64,000 bases of DNA, taken from Comamonadaceae bacterium (GTDB taxonomy: Bacteria > Pseudomonadota > Gammaproteobacteria > Burkholderiales > Burkholderiaceae_C). The first letter of the stretch is position 1; every line of letters starts with the position of its first letter. Location: positions 62,001 through 126,000 of the forward strand of contig JAAFIW010000010.1 in the NCBI GenBank assembly GCA_013297875.1. Reading direction: 5' to 3'. Below the pieces are notes generated by a model, which saw nothing but the letters and a program-made list of their open reading frames with translations, was not told where the DNA came from and did not search any database. Position numbers and translations under genes: made by a program. Below, in pieces: positions 1 through 8,683 of this stretch.

Positions 1-626
1 ACAGATTCACTGGCGACGGCAATCGTCCCGTCCGCCGCACGGCCCATGCACAGCGGCCGAATGCCAAACGGATCGCGAAACGCCAGCAGGCCGTGCCCGG
101 CAATCAAGGCCACCACCGCATACGAGCCCTTCACGCGCTGGTGCACCTTGCGCACGGCGTCAAACAAGTCTTGCGGTTTCAGGGGAATGCCGCGCGTGGA
201 GCGCTCCACCTCGTGTGCCAGCACATTGAGCAGCACCTCGGAGTCGCTTTCGGTGTTGATGTGGCGGTGGTCGGTGGAAAACAGCTCGGCTTTCAACGCG
301 TGGGCGTTGGTCAAATTGCCGTTGTGCACCAGCACGATGCCAAAGGGCGCGTTCACATAAAATGGCTGCGCTTCTTCTTCGCTGTAAGCATTGCCAGCCG
401 TGGGGTAGCGCACCTGCCCCAGCCCGCAGTTGCCCGGCAGAGCCCGCATGTCACGCGTGCGAAACACGTCTTTCACCATGCCCTTGGCCTTGTGCATGAA
501 AAACTTGCGCTCCTGCTGGGTGACGATGCCCGCCGCGTCCTGCCCGCGGTGCTGCAAGAGCAGCAGCGCGTCATAAATGAGCTGATTGACTGGGGTGCTG
601 CTGACAACACCAACGATTCCACACAT
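1..626 (-). CDS. purF: Amidophosphoribosyltransferase, N-terminal part (runs off the window)
   Basis: This enzyme makes 5-phosphoribosylamine from PRPP and glutamine, the first committed step of purine synthesis in the cytoplasm. The 208 visible codons start MCGIVGVV; after Met removal the Cys is the N-terminal glutaminase nucleophile. Typical class II glutamine amidotransferase motifs follow: LQHRGQDAAG, the GQVRYPT segment, HNGNLTNA, and NTESDSEV. The PRTase half lies outside the window. It is last in a minus-strand folC-dedD-cvpA-purF order, the classical proteobacterial arrangement. The gap to cvpA is 176 bp and holds a palindromic repeat. The start at 626 is fixed by the catalytic Cys at position 2. 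Confidence 0.96.
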   Translation of the reverse strand, partial: MCGIVGVVSSTPVNQLIYDALLLLQHRGQDAAGIVTQQERKFFMHKAKGMVKDVFRTRDMRALPGNCGLGQVRYPTAGNAYSEEEAQPFYVNAPFGIVLVHNGNLTNAHALKAELFSTDHRHINTESDSEVLLNVLAHEVERSTRGIPLKPQDLFDAVRKVHQRVKGSYAVVALIAGHGLLAFRDPFGIRPLCMGRAADGTIAVASES

Positions 627-665
627 GGTTTATTCCAATAAAACTGGGGGCTTAAAAGTCAAATT

Positions 666-787
666 TTTTGAACGCAGAGGGCGCAGAGGTTACGCAGAGG
701 TCGCAAAAGAACAGCCAAAAAATAATCTGGGTTTTGGTTTTCCTTTCTGCGTCTTCTGAGTGATCTCTGCGCCCTCTGCGTTCAAAA
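666..787. repeat. Inverted repeat with perfect 23-bp arms (GAACGCAGAGG family)
   Basis: Arms at 666-688 and 765-787 are exact reverse complements (TTTTGAACGCAGAGGGCGC plus AGAG). A second element with the same outer sequence lies at 61272-61396. The inner parts resemble each other too (ACGCAGAGGTCGCA in both). It occupies the whole cvpA-purF gap, so it is transcribed within the operon and could fold into a long hairpin. Confidence 0.9.
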
Positions 788-802
788 TGGAAACTAAAAA
801 TC

Positions 803-1288
803 TCACGACAAGTGCTTTGCAAAATCTTCCGGCAGCAGCGGCTTCATGCCCCTTAGCGTGGCCTGCAGCACGCCAGCGCCCACCGACTCCTGCCACCACT
901 CACCCGATTTCAAGGGCGTCATGCCCACCACGGCGGCAAATGACAGCAGCACCACCACGCCGCGCACCAGGCCAAATGCGGCACCCAGGGTGCGGTCTAC
1001 CGGGCGCAGGCCGACGGCTTCAATGGCTTTTTTGGTCAGCCAGGCCACCAGGCCACCGGCAAACACCATCACCACAAAAACAATGACAAAACCAGCTGCG
1101 TAGCGCATGGAGCTTGCTCCACCAGCTACAGGAAGCATAGCGGCCACATCGTCTGCGAACCATTGCGCAGCAAAAAAAGCAGCCACCCAGCCGGCCACCG
1201 ACACCATCTCATACACCAGGCCACGCCAGGCCCCCAGCAGCAGGGAGGCGAGCAGCACGCCGATAAAAATCCAGTCCAGAACCGCCAT
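803..1288 (-). CDS. cvpA: CvpA family membrane protein
   Basis: This 161-residue inner-membrane protein belongs to the CvpA (colicin V production) family, which sits next to purF in many proteobacteria; its biochemical role is unsettled. Four hydrophobic segments are visible at roughly residues 5-22, 28-45, 62-85 and 102-122. The conserved family pattern W..G..RG appears as GAWRGLVYE near residue 20. It lies 10 bp after the dedD stop and is followed by purF on the same strand, which supports the assignment. Confidence 0.9.
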   Translation of the reverse strand: MAVLDWIFIGVLLASLLLGAWRGLVYEMVSVAGWVAAFFAAQWFADDVAAMLPVAGGASSMRYAAGFVIVFVVMVFAGGLVAWLTKKAIEAVGLRPVDRTLGAAFGLVRGVVVLLSFAAVVGMTPLKSGEWWQESVGAGVLQATLRGMKPLLPEDFAKHLS

Positions 1289-1298
1289 GGCTGTGCAG

Positions 1299-2164
1299 TT
1301 ACAAGCTCAGGATGTTGGCAGGCAAATCAAGCGCCTTGATGCGGTCAGCGGCCTTGTCCGCTTCGGCGCGGCTGGCAAACGGGCCCACGCGCACGCGGGT
1401 GCGGGGGCCGTCTTTGGTTTCTGCCACATGGGTGTAGGTTTTCAAGCCGGCTTTTTCCACTTTCAAACGGGTTTCGCGGGCCTTGTCAGGGTCGGCAAAC
1501 GCGCCGACCTGCACGATGAAGCGCTCGCCAGCCGCTGCCACGGTGGTCGCCGCGGACGTGGCCGGTGGTGCCTCGGGGCTGCGGCCTTCCAGCAGGGCGC
1601 GGGCCTTGGCACCGTCGTCTGTGCGGGCGGTGGTGGGCTCGGGTTTGGGCTCAGGCTTGCGTTCTGGCTTGGGTTCTGGCTTGGGTTCCGGTTTGGAGGC
1701 TGCTTCTGTTTTGATAGCTGCTTGAGCAGTATTCACCTGGGCGGCTGGCCGTTTTGGCTCTGAAGTGGACGAAATTACCTCTTCTTTGGCATCCAGACTC
1801 GCTGCAGCCGCCACACGGCTGGTGGGGGTTGTGGCGGGTCCGATCTTGCCGACGCGGCGGGCAACGCGGCCGTTGGTGCGGGGGCTGCGGGACGTGTGGC
1901 TGCGGACGCCGCACTGCGCACGGGCGGCGTCAGCGGGGCCATGGGTTTGGCGCTGGCTTTGTCGGGAATTTCAATGTCTAGATCCACCGCAACCGGGCGC
2001 GGTTGCGTGTCAAACAGCATCGGAAAACCCACCACCCCGGCGGCTACCAGCACCACCGCGCCGATCAAGCGGTGGCGCGCGCGCCTTCGCAAGGTTTCCA
2101 CGCTTTCGGGCTGGGCGGTGGGGGCGGCGTCGCCTGCGCCACGGCGAAAGTTAAACAGGGGCAT
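1299..2164 (-). pseudogene. dedD: DedD-like SPOR-domain protein, apparent -1 frameshift
   Basis: DedD is an inner-membrane septal protein with a C-terminal SPOR domain that binds denuded peptidoglycan at division sites. The reading frame is in two parts. From 2164 a start MPLFNFRRG leads to one membrane helix near residues 33-52 and a Pro/Ala-rich linker, then a stop at 1775. The second frame, open across the overlap, gives a Lys-Pro-Glu repeat linker and a SPOR domain (FIVQVGAFAD to the end at 1299). One extra base would join them. The G5 run at 1824-1828 is the likeliest site. This is either a real one-base deletion or a homopolymer miscall. The linker holds an in-frame copy of the dispersed repeat (1701-1756). 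The start overlaps the folC stop by 14 bp. Confidence 0.82.
1701..1756 (+). repeat. Dispersed TGCTCAAGCAGCTATCAAA repeat, copy 1 (inside dedD)
   Basis: The core TAGCTGCTTGAGCAGTATT is seen in plus orientation. On the minus strand it is translated in the dedD linker as NTAQAAIK, so this copy is part of an open frame. Confidence 0.85.
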
Positions 2165-3551
2165 GGGCGTTGATGGATGGAATTTCGGGATGGGATTCTG
2201 GATGTGCGTGATCGTGGTGCGCGTGATCCGAATCAGCGGGGTCAGCCCCTGCTACCAGCCTCGGCACCCCGTTGTGCAACACGCCACCGACGGTGTAGAA
2301 CGAGCCAAAGACCACGATTCTATCTGCCGGGCTTGCTGCCAACGCCGCAGCCGTCAGGGCTTCTTGTGGGTTTGTGTACAGCGCAGCCTGCACGTCTGTG
2401 CGGGTGTTTTGAGCCTGCCATTGCTGATGCAGGTGCTGGGCCGTGGCAGCACGCGGTGTGGGCAAGTCAGTGAAATACCAGCGGTCGATCAGCGGGTTGA
2501 TGCGCGCCAGCATGGGGCCGATGTCTTTGTCCGCCATGGCTCCCAGCACCGCATGGGTGCAGGGAAAAAAGCCCATCGCATCCAGATTGGCGGCCAGCGC
2601 CGCCACGGCATGCGGGTTGTGGGCTACATCGAGCACCAGCGCGGGCTGGCCGGGCACCATTTGAAAACGGCCCGGCAGCTCCACCACGCTCAGGCCCTGG
2701 CGAATGGCTTGCGCCGAGACCGGCAGGCGTGGGCGCAGGGCTTCCAGCGCCGCCAGCACACCGGCTGCATTGACCAATTGGTTGGCTCCGCGCAGCGCGG
2801 GGTAGGCCAGACCCGGGTAGCGCCGCCCGCCTTTGGCTGCGCTGGCCGCCCAGGTCCACTGCTGGCGCTCCTGCCCGGCGGGCGATTCGACGGAGAAATC
2901 GGGGCCAAACCGCCAGACGTCAGCACCCAGGGCGGCGGCATGGGCCAGCACGCTGTCGGGCGGTGCTGGGTCGCTGATGATGGCGGGGCGGCCTGTGCGC
3001 AAGATGCCAGCTTTTTCAAAGCCAATCGCTTCCCGGTTGGGGCCCAGAATGGCCATGTGATCCAGATCCACGCTGGTGATGATGGCGCAGTCAGCATCAA
3101 CGATGTTCACCGCGTCCAGCCGCCCGCCCAAGCCCACTTCCAGCACCACCACATCCAGGTTGGATGCCGCCATCAGGCTCAAAATGGCTAAGGTGCTGAA
3201 CTCGAAATACGTCAGCGTTTGCCCGGCGCGCGCGGCCTCCACTTTTTCGAAATGCGGGCACAAGTCAGCAGCGGCAATGATGTTGCCCAGCACCCGGCAG
3301 CGCTCTTCAAAATGCACCAGATGCGGCGAGGTGTACAGGCCGGTGCGGTAGCCCGCAGCCAGCAAAATGGCTTCCAGCATCGCGCAGGTGGAACCCTTGC
3401 CGTTGGTGCCGGCCACGGTGAACACCGGGCAGCTCAGGCGCAGTTGCATGCGGTCTGCCACAGCGCGCACACGATCGAGCCCCATGTCAATGCTCGTGGG
3501 GTGCAGTTGCTCAGCGTGGGCCAGCCATTCAGAGAGGGTTTTCATAAACAC
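2151..3551 (-). CDS. folC: Bifunctional folylpolyglutamate/dihydrofolate synthase
   Basis: FolC adds glutamate to dihydropteroate and to tetrahydrofolates using ATP, in the cytoplasm. The Mur-ligase-like P-loop GTNGKGST lies at residues 48-55, and the folate loop region SPHLVHFEERCRV follows near residue 94. The C-terminal domain (from about residue 300) contains DVAHNPHA and GAMADKD, both typical of the family. The 466-residue length is slightly above usual because of an odd His-rich tail (HAHHDHAH) near the end. The gene heads the folC-dedD-cvpA-purF group and its stop overlaps the dedD start. Translation may start at 3551 or at the second Met (3545). Confidence 0.95.
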   Translation of the reverse strand: MFMKTLSEWLAHAEQLHPTSIDMGLDRVRAVADRMQLRLSCPVFTVAGTNGKGSTCAMLEAILLAAGYRTGLYTSPHLVHFEERCRVLGNIIAAADLCPHFEKVEAARAGQTLTYFEFSTLAILSLMAASNLDVVVLEVGLGGRLDAVNIVDADCAIITSVDLDHMAILGPNREAIGFEKAGILRTGRPAIISDPAPPDSVLAHAAALGADVWRFGPDFSVESPAGQERQQWTWAASAAKGGRRYPGLAYPALRGANQLVNAAGVLAALEALRPRLPVSAQAIRQGLSVVELPGRFQMVPGQPALVLDVAHNPHAVAALAANLDAMGFFPCTHAVLGAMADKDIGPMLARINPLIDRWYFTDLPTPRAATAQHLHQQWQAQNTRTDVQAALYTNPQEALTAAALAASPADRIVVFGSFYTVGGVLHNGVPRLVAGADPADSDHAHHDHAHPESHPEIPSINAHAPV

Positions 3552-3592
3552 ATTGCAGGAAAGCCGCCGATTGTGGCTGACGAATTTGCCCG

Positions 3593-3961
3593 ATGATGAT
3601 GGGTATGAAACAGCCCATCGCCCTGTACGGCATACCCAATTGCGACACCGTCAAAAAAGCCCGCGCCTGGCTGATGGACGCGGGAATTGAATACAACTTT
3701 TACAACTTCAAAACCCAGGGCGTTCCAGCCGAATCATTGGCCCATTGGGTGCAGGCCCTGGGCTGGGAAAAACTGCTCAACCGGCAAGGCACGACCTGGC
3801 GCAAGCTGGACGCCGCCACGCAGGCTGGCGTAGTGGACGCAGCCAGCGCCCAGGCGCTGATGCGCGAGCAGCCCAGCGTGGTCAAGCGGCCCGTGGTGGA
3901 GTGGGCTGGGGGAGACGTAACCGTGGGTTTTGATGCGGCGGTTTGGGCTGCCCGCCGGTAA
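3593..3961 (+). CDS. ArsC/YffB-family thioredoxin-fold protein
   Basis: This protein of about 120 residues matches the Spx/ArsC-like YffB family: a thioredoxin fold starting LYGIPNCDTVKKA with a single conserved Cys. Family members are annotated as arsenate reductase-like, but YffB types usually work with glutathione, and arsenate activity is not implied. The C-terminal part contains the expected SVVKRPVVEW block. The start is ambiguous: several ATGs lie at 3593-3605, and the one at 3605 (MKQPIALYG) fits the family best. It is divergent from folC. Confidence 0.86.
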   Translation: MMMGMKQPIALYGIPNCDTVKKARAWLMDAGIEYNFYNFKTQGVPAESLAHWVQALGWEKLLNRQGTTWRKLDAATQAGVVDAASAQALMREQPSVVKRPVVEWAGGDVTVGFDAAVWAARR

Positions 3962-4090
3962 ACCACCGGGCAGACTGTGACGTTGTTGGATGAGCGTCAT
4001 TGTTTTACACAGGCTTTACGGGAACCAAGCGGTGCAAAACATGCCAAATGCCTAGAATTTCAGCACCGAGCGTTTCCTTTGGAGCCCACC

Positions 4091-4801
4091 ATGAACAAGA
4101 CCCTGATTGCCGCCAGTTTGCTGGCGCTGGCCACCGCAGCCACAGCCCAAACCGCTGTGCAACCGCAAGTCCTGCCGCAAGTCCAGCTCCAAGACATCGG
4201 CCGCGTGATTTCCAGCACACCGGTGGTGCAGCAAGTGGCCGTGCCGCGCCAGGTCTGCAGTCAGCAGCAAGTGGCCGTGCCCCAGCAAAAATCAGGCGGC
4301 GGTGCAGCCATTGGCGCATTGGCCGGGGGTGCCATTGGCAATGCGATTGGCCAGGGCAGCGGCAACGCGGCGGCCACCATTTTGGGCATTGTGGGCGGTG
4401 CCATTCTGGGCAACAACATCGAAGGTGAGCGCGGCAGCCAAGTGCAAAACCAGCAGGTCTGCACCACCCAAACTTTCTACGAAAACCGTGCCGTGGCCTA
4501 CAACGTGGTCTATGAATTTGGTGGCCGCCAGTACACCACCCAAATGGCGCAAGACCCCGGCCCCTACGTGCGTTTGCAGGTCACGCCCGTGGGCTCCGTG
4601 CAGGCTCCGCCGCTGGAGGTGCAACAACCGCAAGCCGTCTACAGCGCACCGCCGACCTACGTGCAATCGGTGGTCACCGTGCCCACCTACGTGGTGGCCG
4701 AGCCGGTGTACCGCCCCTACTACCCGCCGGTGGGTGTCTCCCTGAACCTGGGTTACGTGCGCCACGGTTGGCATGGCCATCGCGGGCACCACTGGCGTTG
4801 A
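4091..4801 (+). CDS. Secreted glycine-zipper (2TM) protein
   Basis: This 236-residue envelope protein has a signal peptide MNKTLIAASLLALATAATAQ, probably cleaved after TAQ. Residues 69-111 form a glycine-zipper block (GAAIGALAGGAIG, then GIVGGAILG) of the Rickettsia 17-kDa antigen/2TM type, which tends to insert in or pack against membranes. Cysteines flank the zipper (PRQVCSQQ and QQVCTTQ). The C-terminus is Pro/Tyr-rich and ends HGWHGHRGHHW. The ATG at 4091 was chosen because it has GGAG upstream and opens the signal peptide. The function is not known. Confidence 0.85.
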   Translation: MNKTLIAASLLALATAATAQTAVQPQVLPQVQLQDIGRVISSTPVVQQVAVPRQVCSQQQVAVPQQKSGGGAAIGALAGGAIGNAIGQGSGNAAATILGIVGGAILGNNIEGERGSQVQNQQVCTTQTFYENRAVAYNVVYEFGGRQYTTQMAQDPGPYVRLQVTPVGSVQAPPLEVQQPQAVYSAPPTYVQSVVTVPTYVVAEPVYRPYYPPVGVSLNLGYVRHGWHGHRGHHWR

Positions 4802-4823
4802 ATTTTTGGTAGAAAACGGCACC

Positions 4824-4867
4824 AGCCCATGTCAATACTGCTGGAGCCGCTATCTATTTTGAAGTAG
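4824..4867 (-). repeat. Dispersed repeat, copy 2 (divergent)
   Basis: It reads AGCCCATGTCAATACTGCTG then GAGCCGCTATC. It fills the gap between the convergent glycine-zipper and oxidoreductase genes. Confidence 0.7.
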
Positions 4868-4879
4868 TTGTTGGCTGTT

Positions 4880-5914
4880 TCAATCAGCCACTTTCAGCAC
4901 CAGCTTGCCAAAGTTCGCCCCTGAAAACAGCTTGCCCAGTGTCTCGGGGAAGGTGTTCAAACCGTTCACCACGTCTTCGCGGCTTTTCATACGGCCGTCT
5001 TTCAGGTAGCCGGCCATTTCGGCCACCGCCAGGTGGTAGCGGTCGGCGTAGTCAAACACCACGATGCCTTCCATGCGGGCGCGGTTGACCAGCAGGCTCA
5101 GGTAGTTTTTGGGGCCTTGCACGGGCGTGGTGTTGTTGTATTGGCTGATGGCGCCGCAAATGATGATGCGTGCCTTGCGGTTGATGCGGGCCAGCACGTC
5201 GTCAAGAATGTCGCCGCCCACGTTGTCAAAGTAAATGTCTACGCCTTGCGGGCAGTGCTCTTTCAAACCGGCTTTCACGTTGCCAGCCTTGTAGTCAATG
5301 CAGGCGTCAAAGCCCAGCTCATTGACCACCCAGTCGCACTTGGCTTTGCCGCCCGCAATGCCCACTACGCGGCAGCCTTTGATTTTTGCTACCTGGCCCA
5401 CGGTTTGACCCACGGCACCGGCGGCGCCTGAGACCACCAGCGTTTCACCCGCTTTGGGCTGGCCCACGTCCATCAAGCCAAAGTAGCCCGTCATGCCGGG
5501 CATGCCCAGCACGTTGAGCCATTGGGTCATGTTGCCCATGCTCAGATCAATCTTCACCAGACCGGTTTTGCGGATCTGGTCTTGCGGCACCAGCATATAT
5601 TCCTGCACGCCGGTGCCCACCGACACGGCATCACCCACAGCAAACTGGGGGTTTTTGGATGCAATGACGGTGCCCACACCGCCAGCCCGCATCACCTCGC
5701 CAATGCCCACGGGTGGGATGTAGCTTTTCACGTCATTCATCCAGCCGCGCATGGCCGGGTCGAGCGAAATCGCATGGGTTTTCACCAGCACGCCGCCTTC
5801 GGCTGGCTCTTGCACGGCCTCGGTGGTGTGGCTCCAGCACTCGGGGCCGGGCATGCCCACGGGGCGGGCGGCCAGGCGGACTTGGTGGTTGACGAGGGAG
5901 GTGAGGGTGGTCAT
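4880..5914 (-). CDS. NADP-dependent oxidoreductase (MDR superfamily, CurA/YncB-like)
   Basis: This 344-residue cytoplasmic enzyme belongs to the medium-chain reductase group of leukotriene B4 dehydrogenase/CurA types, which reduce the double bond of enones with NADPH and lack zinc. The Rossmann motif SGAAGAVGQ lies at residues 162-170, followed by the NADPH-selecting KAKCDW region. The conserved SLDPAMRGWM segment is at 50-59 and the FDNVGGDILD stretch near 230. No zinc-binding Cys set is visible. It is a single gene, convergent with the glycine-zipper gene; the substrate cannot be told. Confidence 0.9.
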   Translation of the reverse strand: MTTLTSLVNHQVRLAARPVGMPGPECWSHTTEAVQEPAEGGVLVKTHAISLDPAMRGWMNDVKSYIPPVGIGEVMRAGGVGTVIASKNPQFAVGDAVSVGTGVQEYMLVPQDQIRKTGLVKIDLSMGNMTQWLNVLGMPGMTGYFGLMDVGQPKAGETLVVSGAAGAVGQTVGQVAKIKGCRVVGIAGGKAKCDWVVNELGFDACIDYKAGNVKAGLKEHCPQGVDIYFDNVGGDILDDVLARINRKARIIICGAISQYNNTTPVQGPKNYLSLLVNRARMEGIVVFDYADRYHLAVAEMAGYLKDGRMKSREDVVNGLNTFPETLGKLFSGANFGKLVLKVAD

Positions 5915-6115
5915 GGGGGAAATCTCCGGAGTTTAGGGGTCGTTCGCGGCGGCATGCTAGCGCTGAGCAGGGGCATTGTGCGTTGCCAGCGCGACAGCTG
6001 TTTGTGCTGGGTTACGCTGAGCTTCGCCTAGTTACATGCGGCTGTGCTGTAATAAATTTCAGCCCATGGCGAGCAGCCGTGAGAACCTAAATCGAGTGTG
6101 TAGGAGACAACGCCC

Positions 6116-7423
6116 GTGCCATCCCTTGCCAGCGCCAAGCCGAAAGAATCCTTCACCCCCGAAACCCGCAGTGCCTTGCTCAGCCGCCTGCTGGCCGTTC
6201 GCGCCCACAGCCTGGCGCTGGCCCGCGAGTGGTCTGCCGAAGACCAGGCCCTGCAGTCCATGCCCGACGCCAGCCCCACCAAGTGGCACCTGGCGCACAC
6301 CAGCTGGTTTTTTGAGGCGGTGGTGCTGCAGCCCCACCAAGCCGGTTTCAGCTGGTTTGATGCGCGCTGGGCCCATTTGTTTAACTCCTACTACGAAGCG
6401 CTTGGCCCGCGCCACCCCCGCCCCGCGCGCGGCGTGCTCAGCCGCCCCACGCTGGCGCAGGTGCATGCCTACCGCGCACATGTGGACGCGCAACTGCAGG
6501 CGCTGGCGCAAGACGCATCGGCCGATGTGTGGGCCGCGGTGGCACCGCTGCTGGAGTTGGGCTTGCACCACGAGCAGCAGCACCAGGAGTTGATGCTCAC
6601 CGATCTGTTGCATGCCTTTTCATGCAACCCGCTGCTGCCGGCTTGCATCAGCGCACCCACCACGCGCATGCCCACGCCTGCGCTGCGGGCCGTGCCGCAC
6701 AGCACACACCCCACTGCAGCGCGCTGGGTGCCTCTGCCCGGTGGTGTGCACACGGTCGGCCACGCGGGCAACAGCTTTGCGTTTGACAACGAGCAACCGC
6801 AGCACCAGGTGTTGCTCCAGCCCTACCAGCTGGCTGACCGTCTCGTGACTTGCGGCGAATTTGCGCAGTTCGTCGCTGACGGCGGCTACCAGCGGCCACA
6901 GCTGTGGTTGTCCGATGGCTGGGCCACGGTGCAAGCCCAAGGCTGGCAAGCGCCGGCGTATTGGCTGGCCCCCGGTGATGCGCGCGCCCCGTCAGACGGC
7001 TGGCAGGTGTTTGGGCTGCACGGTGTGCAAGCCTTGCAGGCCGACGAGCCCGTGACGCAACTGAGCTTTTATGAAGCCTGCGCGTATGCCGAGTGGGCCG
7101 CCACCCAGGCCGAATCGGCCGGTGCCCGCCTGCCCACCGAATTTGAATGGGAAGCAGCCTTTGCCACACACAGCCTCACGCAAATGACCGGCCACGCCTG
7201 GCAGTGGACGCGCTCGTCCTATGCGCCATACCCAGGTTTTCAGCCCTTTGCCGGCGCGGTGGGTGAGTACAACGGCAAGTTCATGAGCGGCCAGCAGGTG
7301 CTGCGTGGCAGCAGCCTGGCCACACCGGCCGGCCACACCCGGCCCACCTACCGCAACTTCTTTCCACCCGCAGCGCGCTGGCAGTTCAGCGGCCTGCGAC
7401 TTGCAAAAGACGCCACTTGTTAA
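6116..7423 (+). CDS. egtB: Ergothioneine sulfoxide synthase EgtB
   Basis: EgtB is a non-heme iron enzyme that couples hercynine to a thiol (gamma-glutamylcysteine or cysteine) with oxygen. The N-terminal DinB-like domain carries WHLAHTSWFFE (residues 57-67) and the iron ligands HHEQQHQE (151-158, HX3HXE). The C-terminal FGE-sulfatase-like domain runs from about residue 205 (PGGVHTVG) to the end, with FEWEAAF, QWTRSSYAPYPGF and VLRGSS. The start is GTG 6116, chosen for the AGGAG 8 bases upstream. It overlaps egtD by 7 bp, so the two are translationally coupled. No egtA, egtC or egtE is nearby. Confidence 0.95.
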   Translation: MPSLASAKPKESFTPETRSALLSRLLAVRAHSLALAREWSAEDQALQSMPDASPTKWHLAHTSWFFEAVVLQPHQAGFSWFDARWAHLFNSYYEALGPRHPRPARGVLSRPTLAQVHAYRAHVDAQLQALAQDASADVWAAVAPLLELGLHHEQQHQELMLTDLLHAFSCNPLLPACISAPTTRMPTPALRAVPHSTHPTAARWVPLPGGVHTVGHAGNSFAFDNEQPQHQVLLQPYQLADRLVTCGEFAQFVADGGYQRPQLWLSDGWATVQAQGWQAPAYWLAPGDARAPSDGWQVFGLHGVQALQADEPVTQLSFYEACAYAEWAATQAESAGARLPTEFEWEAAFATHSLTQMTGHAWQWTRSSYAPYPGFQPFAGAVGEYNGKFMSGQQVLRGSSLATPAGHTRPTYRNFFPPAARWQFSGLRLAKDATC

Positions 7424-8406
7424 ATCCCGCTTTGTTTGACCTTCCTGCAGCACCGGTGACCACCCCCGCCACCGGCTTCGCCCACGACCTACAGCGCGCC
7501 CTGTCGCAGCACCCGCGCAGCATTTCCCCCAAATACTTTTACGACGCGCAGGGCTCGCTGCTGTTCGACCAGATCTGCCAGCTGCCCGAGTACTACCCCA
7601 CCCGCACGGAGCTTGCGATTTTGCAAACCCATGCAGGCGAGATGGCGCAACTCATGGGCGCGCAGGCCGAAATCATCGAATTCGGCGCAGGCTCCTGCGT
7701 CAAGGTCGGCCTGCTGCTGGACGCCATGCACGCCCCCGCCGCCTACCGCCCCATCGACATCTCGGGCGAGCACCTGGCCAGCGCCTGCGCCACGCTCAGC
7801 GGGCGCTACCCCACGTTGAACATCGCCCCCGTGGTGGCCGACTACACCCAGCCCCTGCTGCTGCCAGCGCCTGCCCCTTCACTCACCCAACGCACCCGGC
7901 GCATCGGCTTTTTCCCCGGTTCCACCATCGGCAATTTCACGCCCCCCGAAGCGCTGGCGTTCCTGAAAAACGCCGCGCACATGCTGCAAGGCGGCGCCCT
8001 GCTGCTGGGGGCAGATCTGGTCAAAGACCCCGCTGTTTTGCACGCCGCCTACAACGACGCCCAAGGCGTCACCGCCGCCTTCAACCTGAACCTGCTGGCG
8101 CGCGCCAACCGGGAGTTGGGCTGCGACTTCGCAATCGACCAGTTCGCCCACAGCGCCTTCTACAACGCCCCGATGCGCCGCATCGAAATGCACCTGATGA
8201 GCCTGCGCCGCCAGCAGGTGACCCTGGGCAATCAGACGTTTGTGTTTGAAGAAGGTGACAGCCTGCACACCGAAAACTCCTACAAATTCACCATCGCCAG
8301 CCTGCGTGCGCTGGCAGTGCAGGCGGGGTTTGAGCCGGGGCCGGTGTGGACGGACGCGCAGGGGCTGTTTAGCCTGCATTGGTTGCAGGGGCCAGGGCCA
8401 CAATGA
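7417..8406 (+). CDS. egtD: L-histidine N(alpha)-methyltransferase EgtD
   Basis: EgtD trimethylates histidine to hercynine with S-adenosylmethionine, the first step of ergothioneine synthesis. SAM-binding motif I appears as EFGAGSCVK (residues 88-95), and family motifs YYPTRTE, FFPGSTIGNF and HTENSYKF are all present. The length of 329 is normal. The start TTG at 7417 lies inside the last codons of egtB (7-bp overlap); family alignment supports a start at or close to this point. Together with egtB it makes a minimal two-gene ergothioneine operon. Confidence 0.94.
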   Translation: MLNPALFDLPAAPVTTPATGFAHDLQRALSQHPRSISPKYFYDAQGSLLFDQICQLPEYYPTRTELAILQTHAGEMAQLMGAQAEIIEFGAGSCVKVGLLLDAMHAPAAYRPIDISGEHLASACATLSGRYPTLNIAPVVADYTQPLLLPAPAPSLTQRTRRIGFFPGSTIGNFTPPEALAFLKNAAHMLQGGALLLGADLVKDPAVLHAAYNDAQGVTAAFNLNLLARANRELGCDFAIDQFAHSAFYNAPMRRIEMHLMSLRRQQVTLGNQTFVFEEGDSLHTENSYKFTIASLRALAVQAGFEPGPVWTDAQGLFSLHWLQGPGPQ

Positions 8407-8609
8407 TTTCGTCGCACGCCCTGGCGCTGGAGGCCATTGAAAGCTATGTGGCGCCAAAAGAAGCGACCATGAAATGGAATCAGGACGCCATGGCGGCTTG
8501 GCACGATTACCAGGCTACCGGGCTGCACGTGACCCACGATGAGCTTGATGCCTGGCTGGGTACCTGGGGCACAAGCAACGAACCAGCTGCCCCTGCATGC
8601 CACGTTTGA
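8403..8609 (+). pseudogene. CopG/ParD-like antitoxin, N-terminally truncated
   Basis: The 68 codons resemble the C-terminal two thirds of ribbon-helix-helix antitoxins: HALALEAIESYV, then AWHDYQATGLHVT and DELDAWL. The N-terminal DNA-binding strand is missing. The fragment begins exactly at the egtD stop (ATGA overlap), which suggests a deletion joined egtD to the antitoxin remnant. A shorter start at 8469 is possible. The following toxin is also broken, so the locus is probably dead. Confidence 0.6.
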
Positions 8610-8671
8610 GTGCGACGCGGCTGGCGTTGCAGGACTTGGAGCGCTTGGGAATCTCCGCAAGGCCAATGTGA
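8597..8671 (+). pseudogene. ParE/RelE-like toxin, 24-codon N-terminal remnant
   Basis: ATG at 8597 overlaps the antitoxin stop, the usual toxin-antitoxin arrangement. It reads MPRLSATRLALQDLERLG, which looks like the first helix of ParE-family toxins, then soon meets a stop. The rest of the toxin is gone; a dispersed repeat copy begins 13 bp later. Confidence 0.55.
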
Positions 8672-8683
8672 AATTCGCTCACA

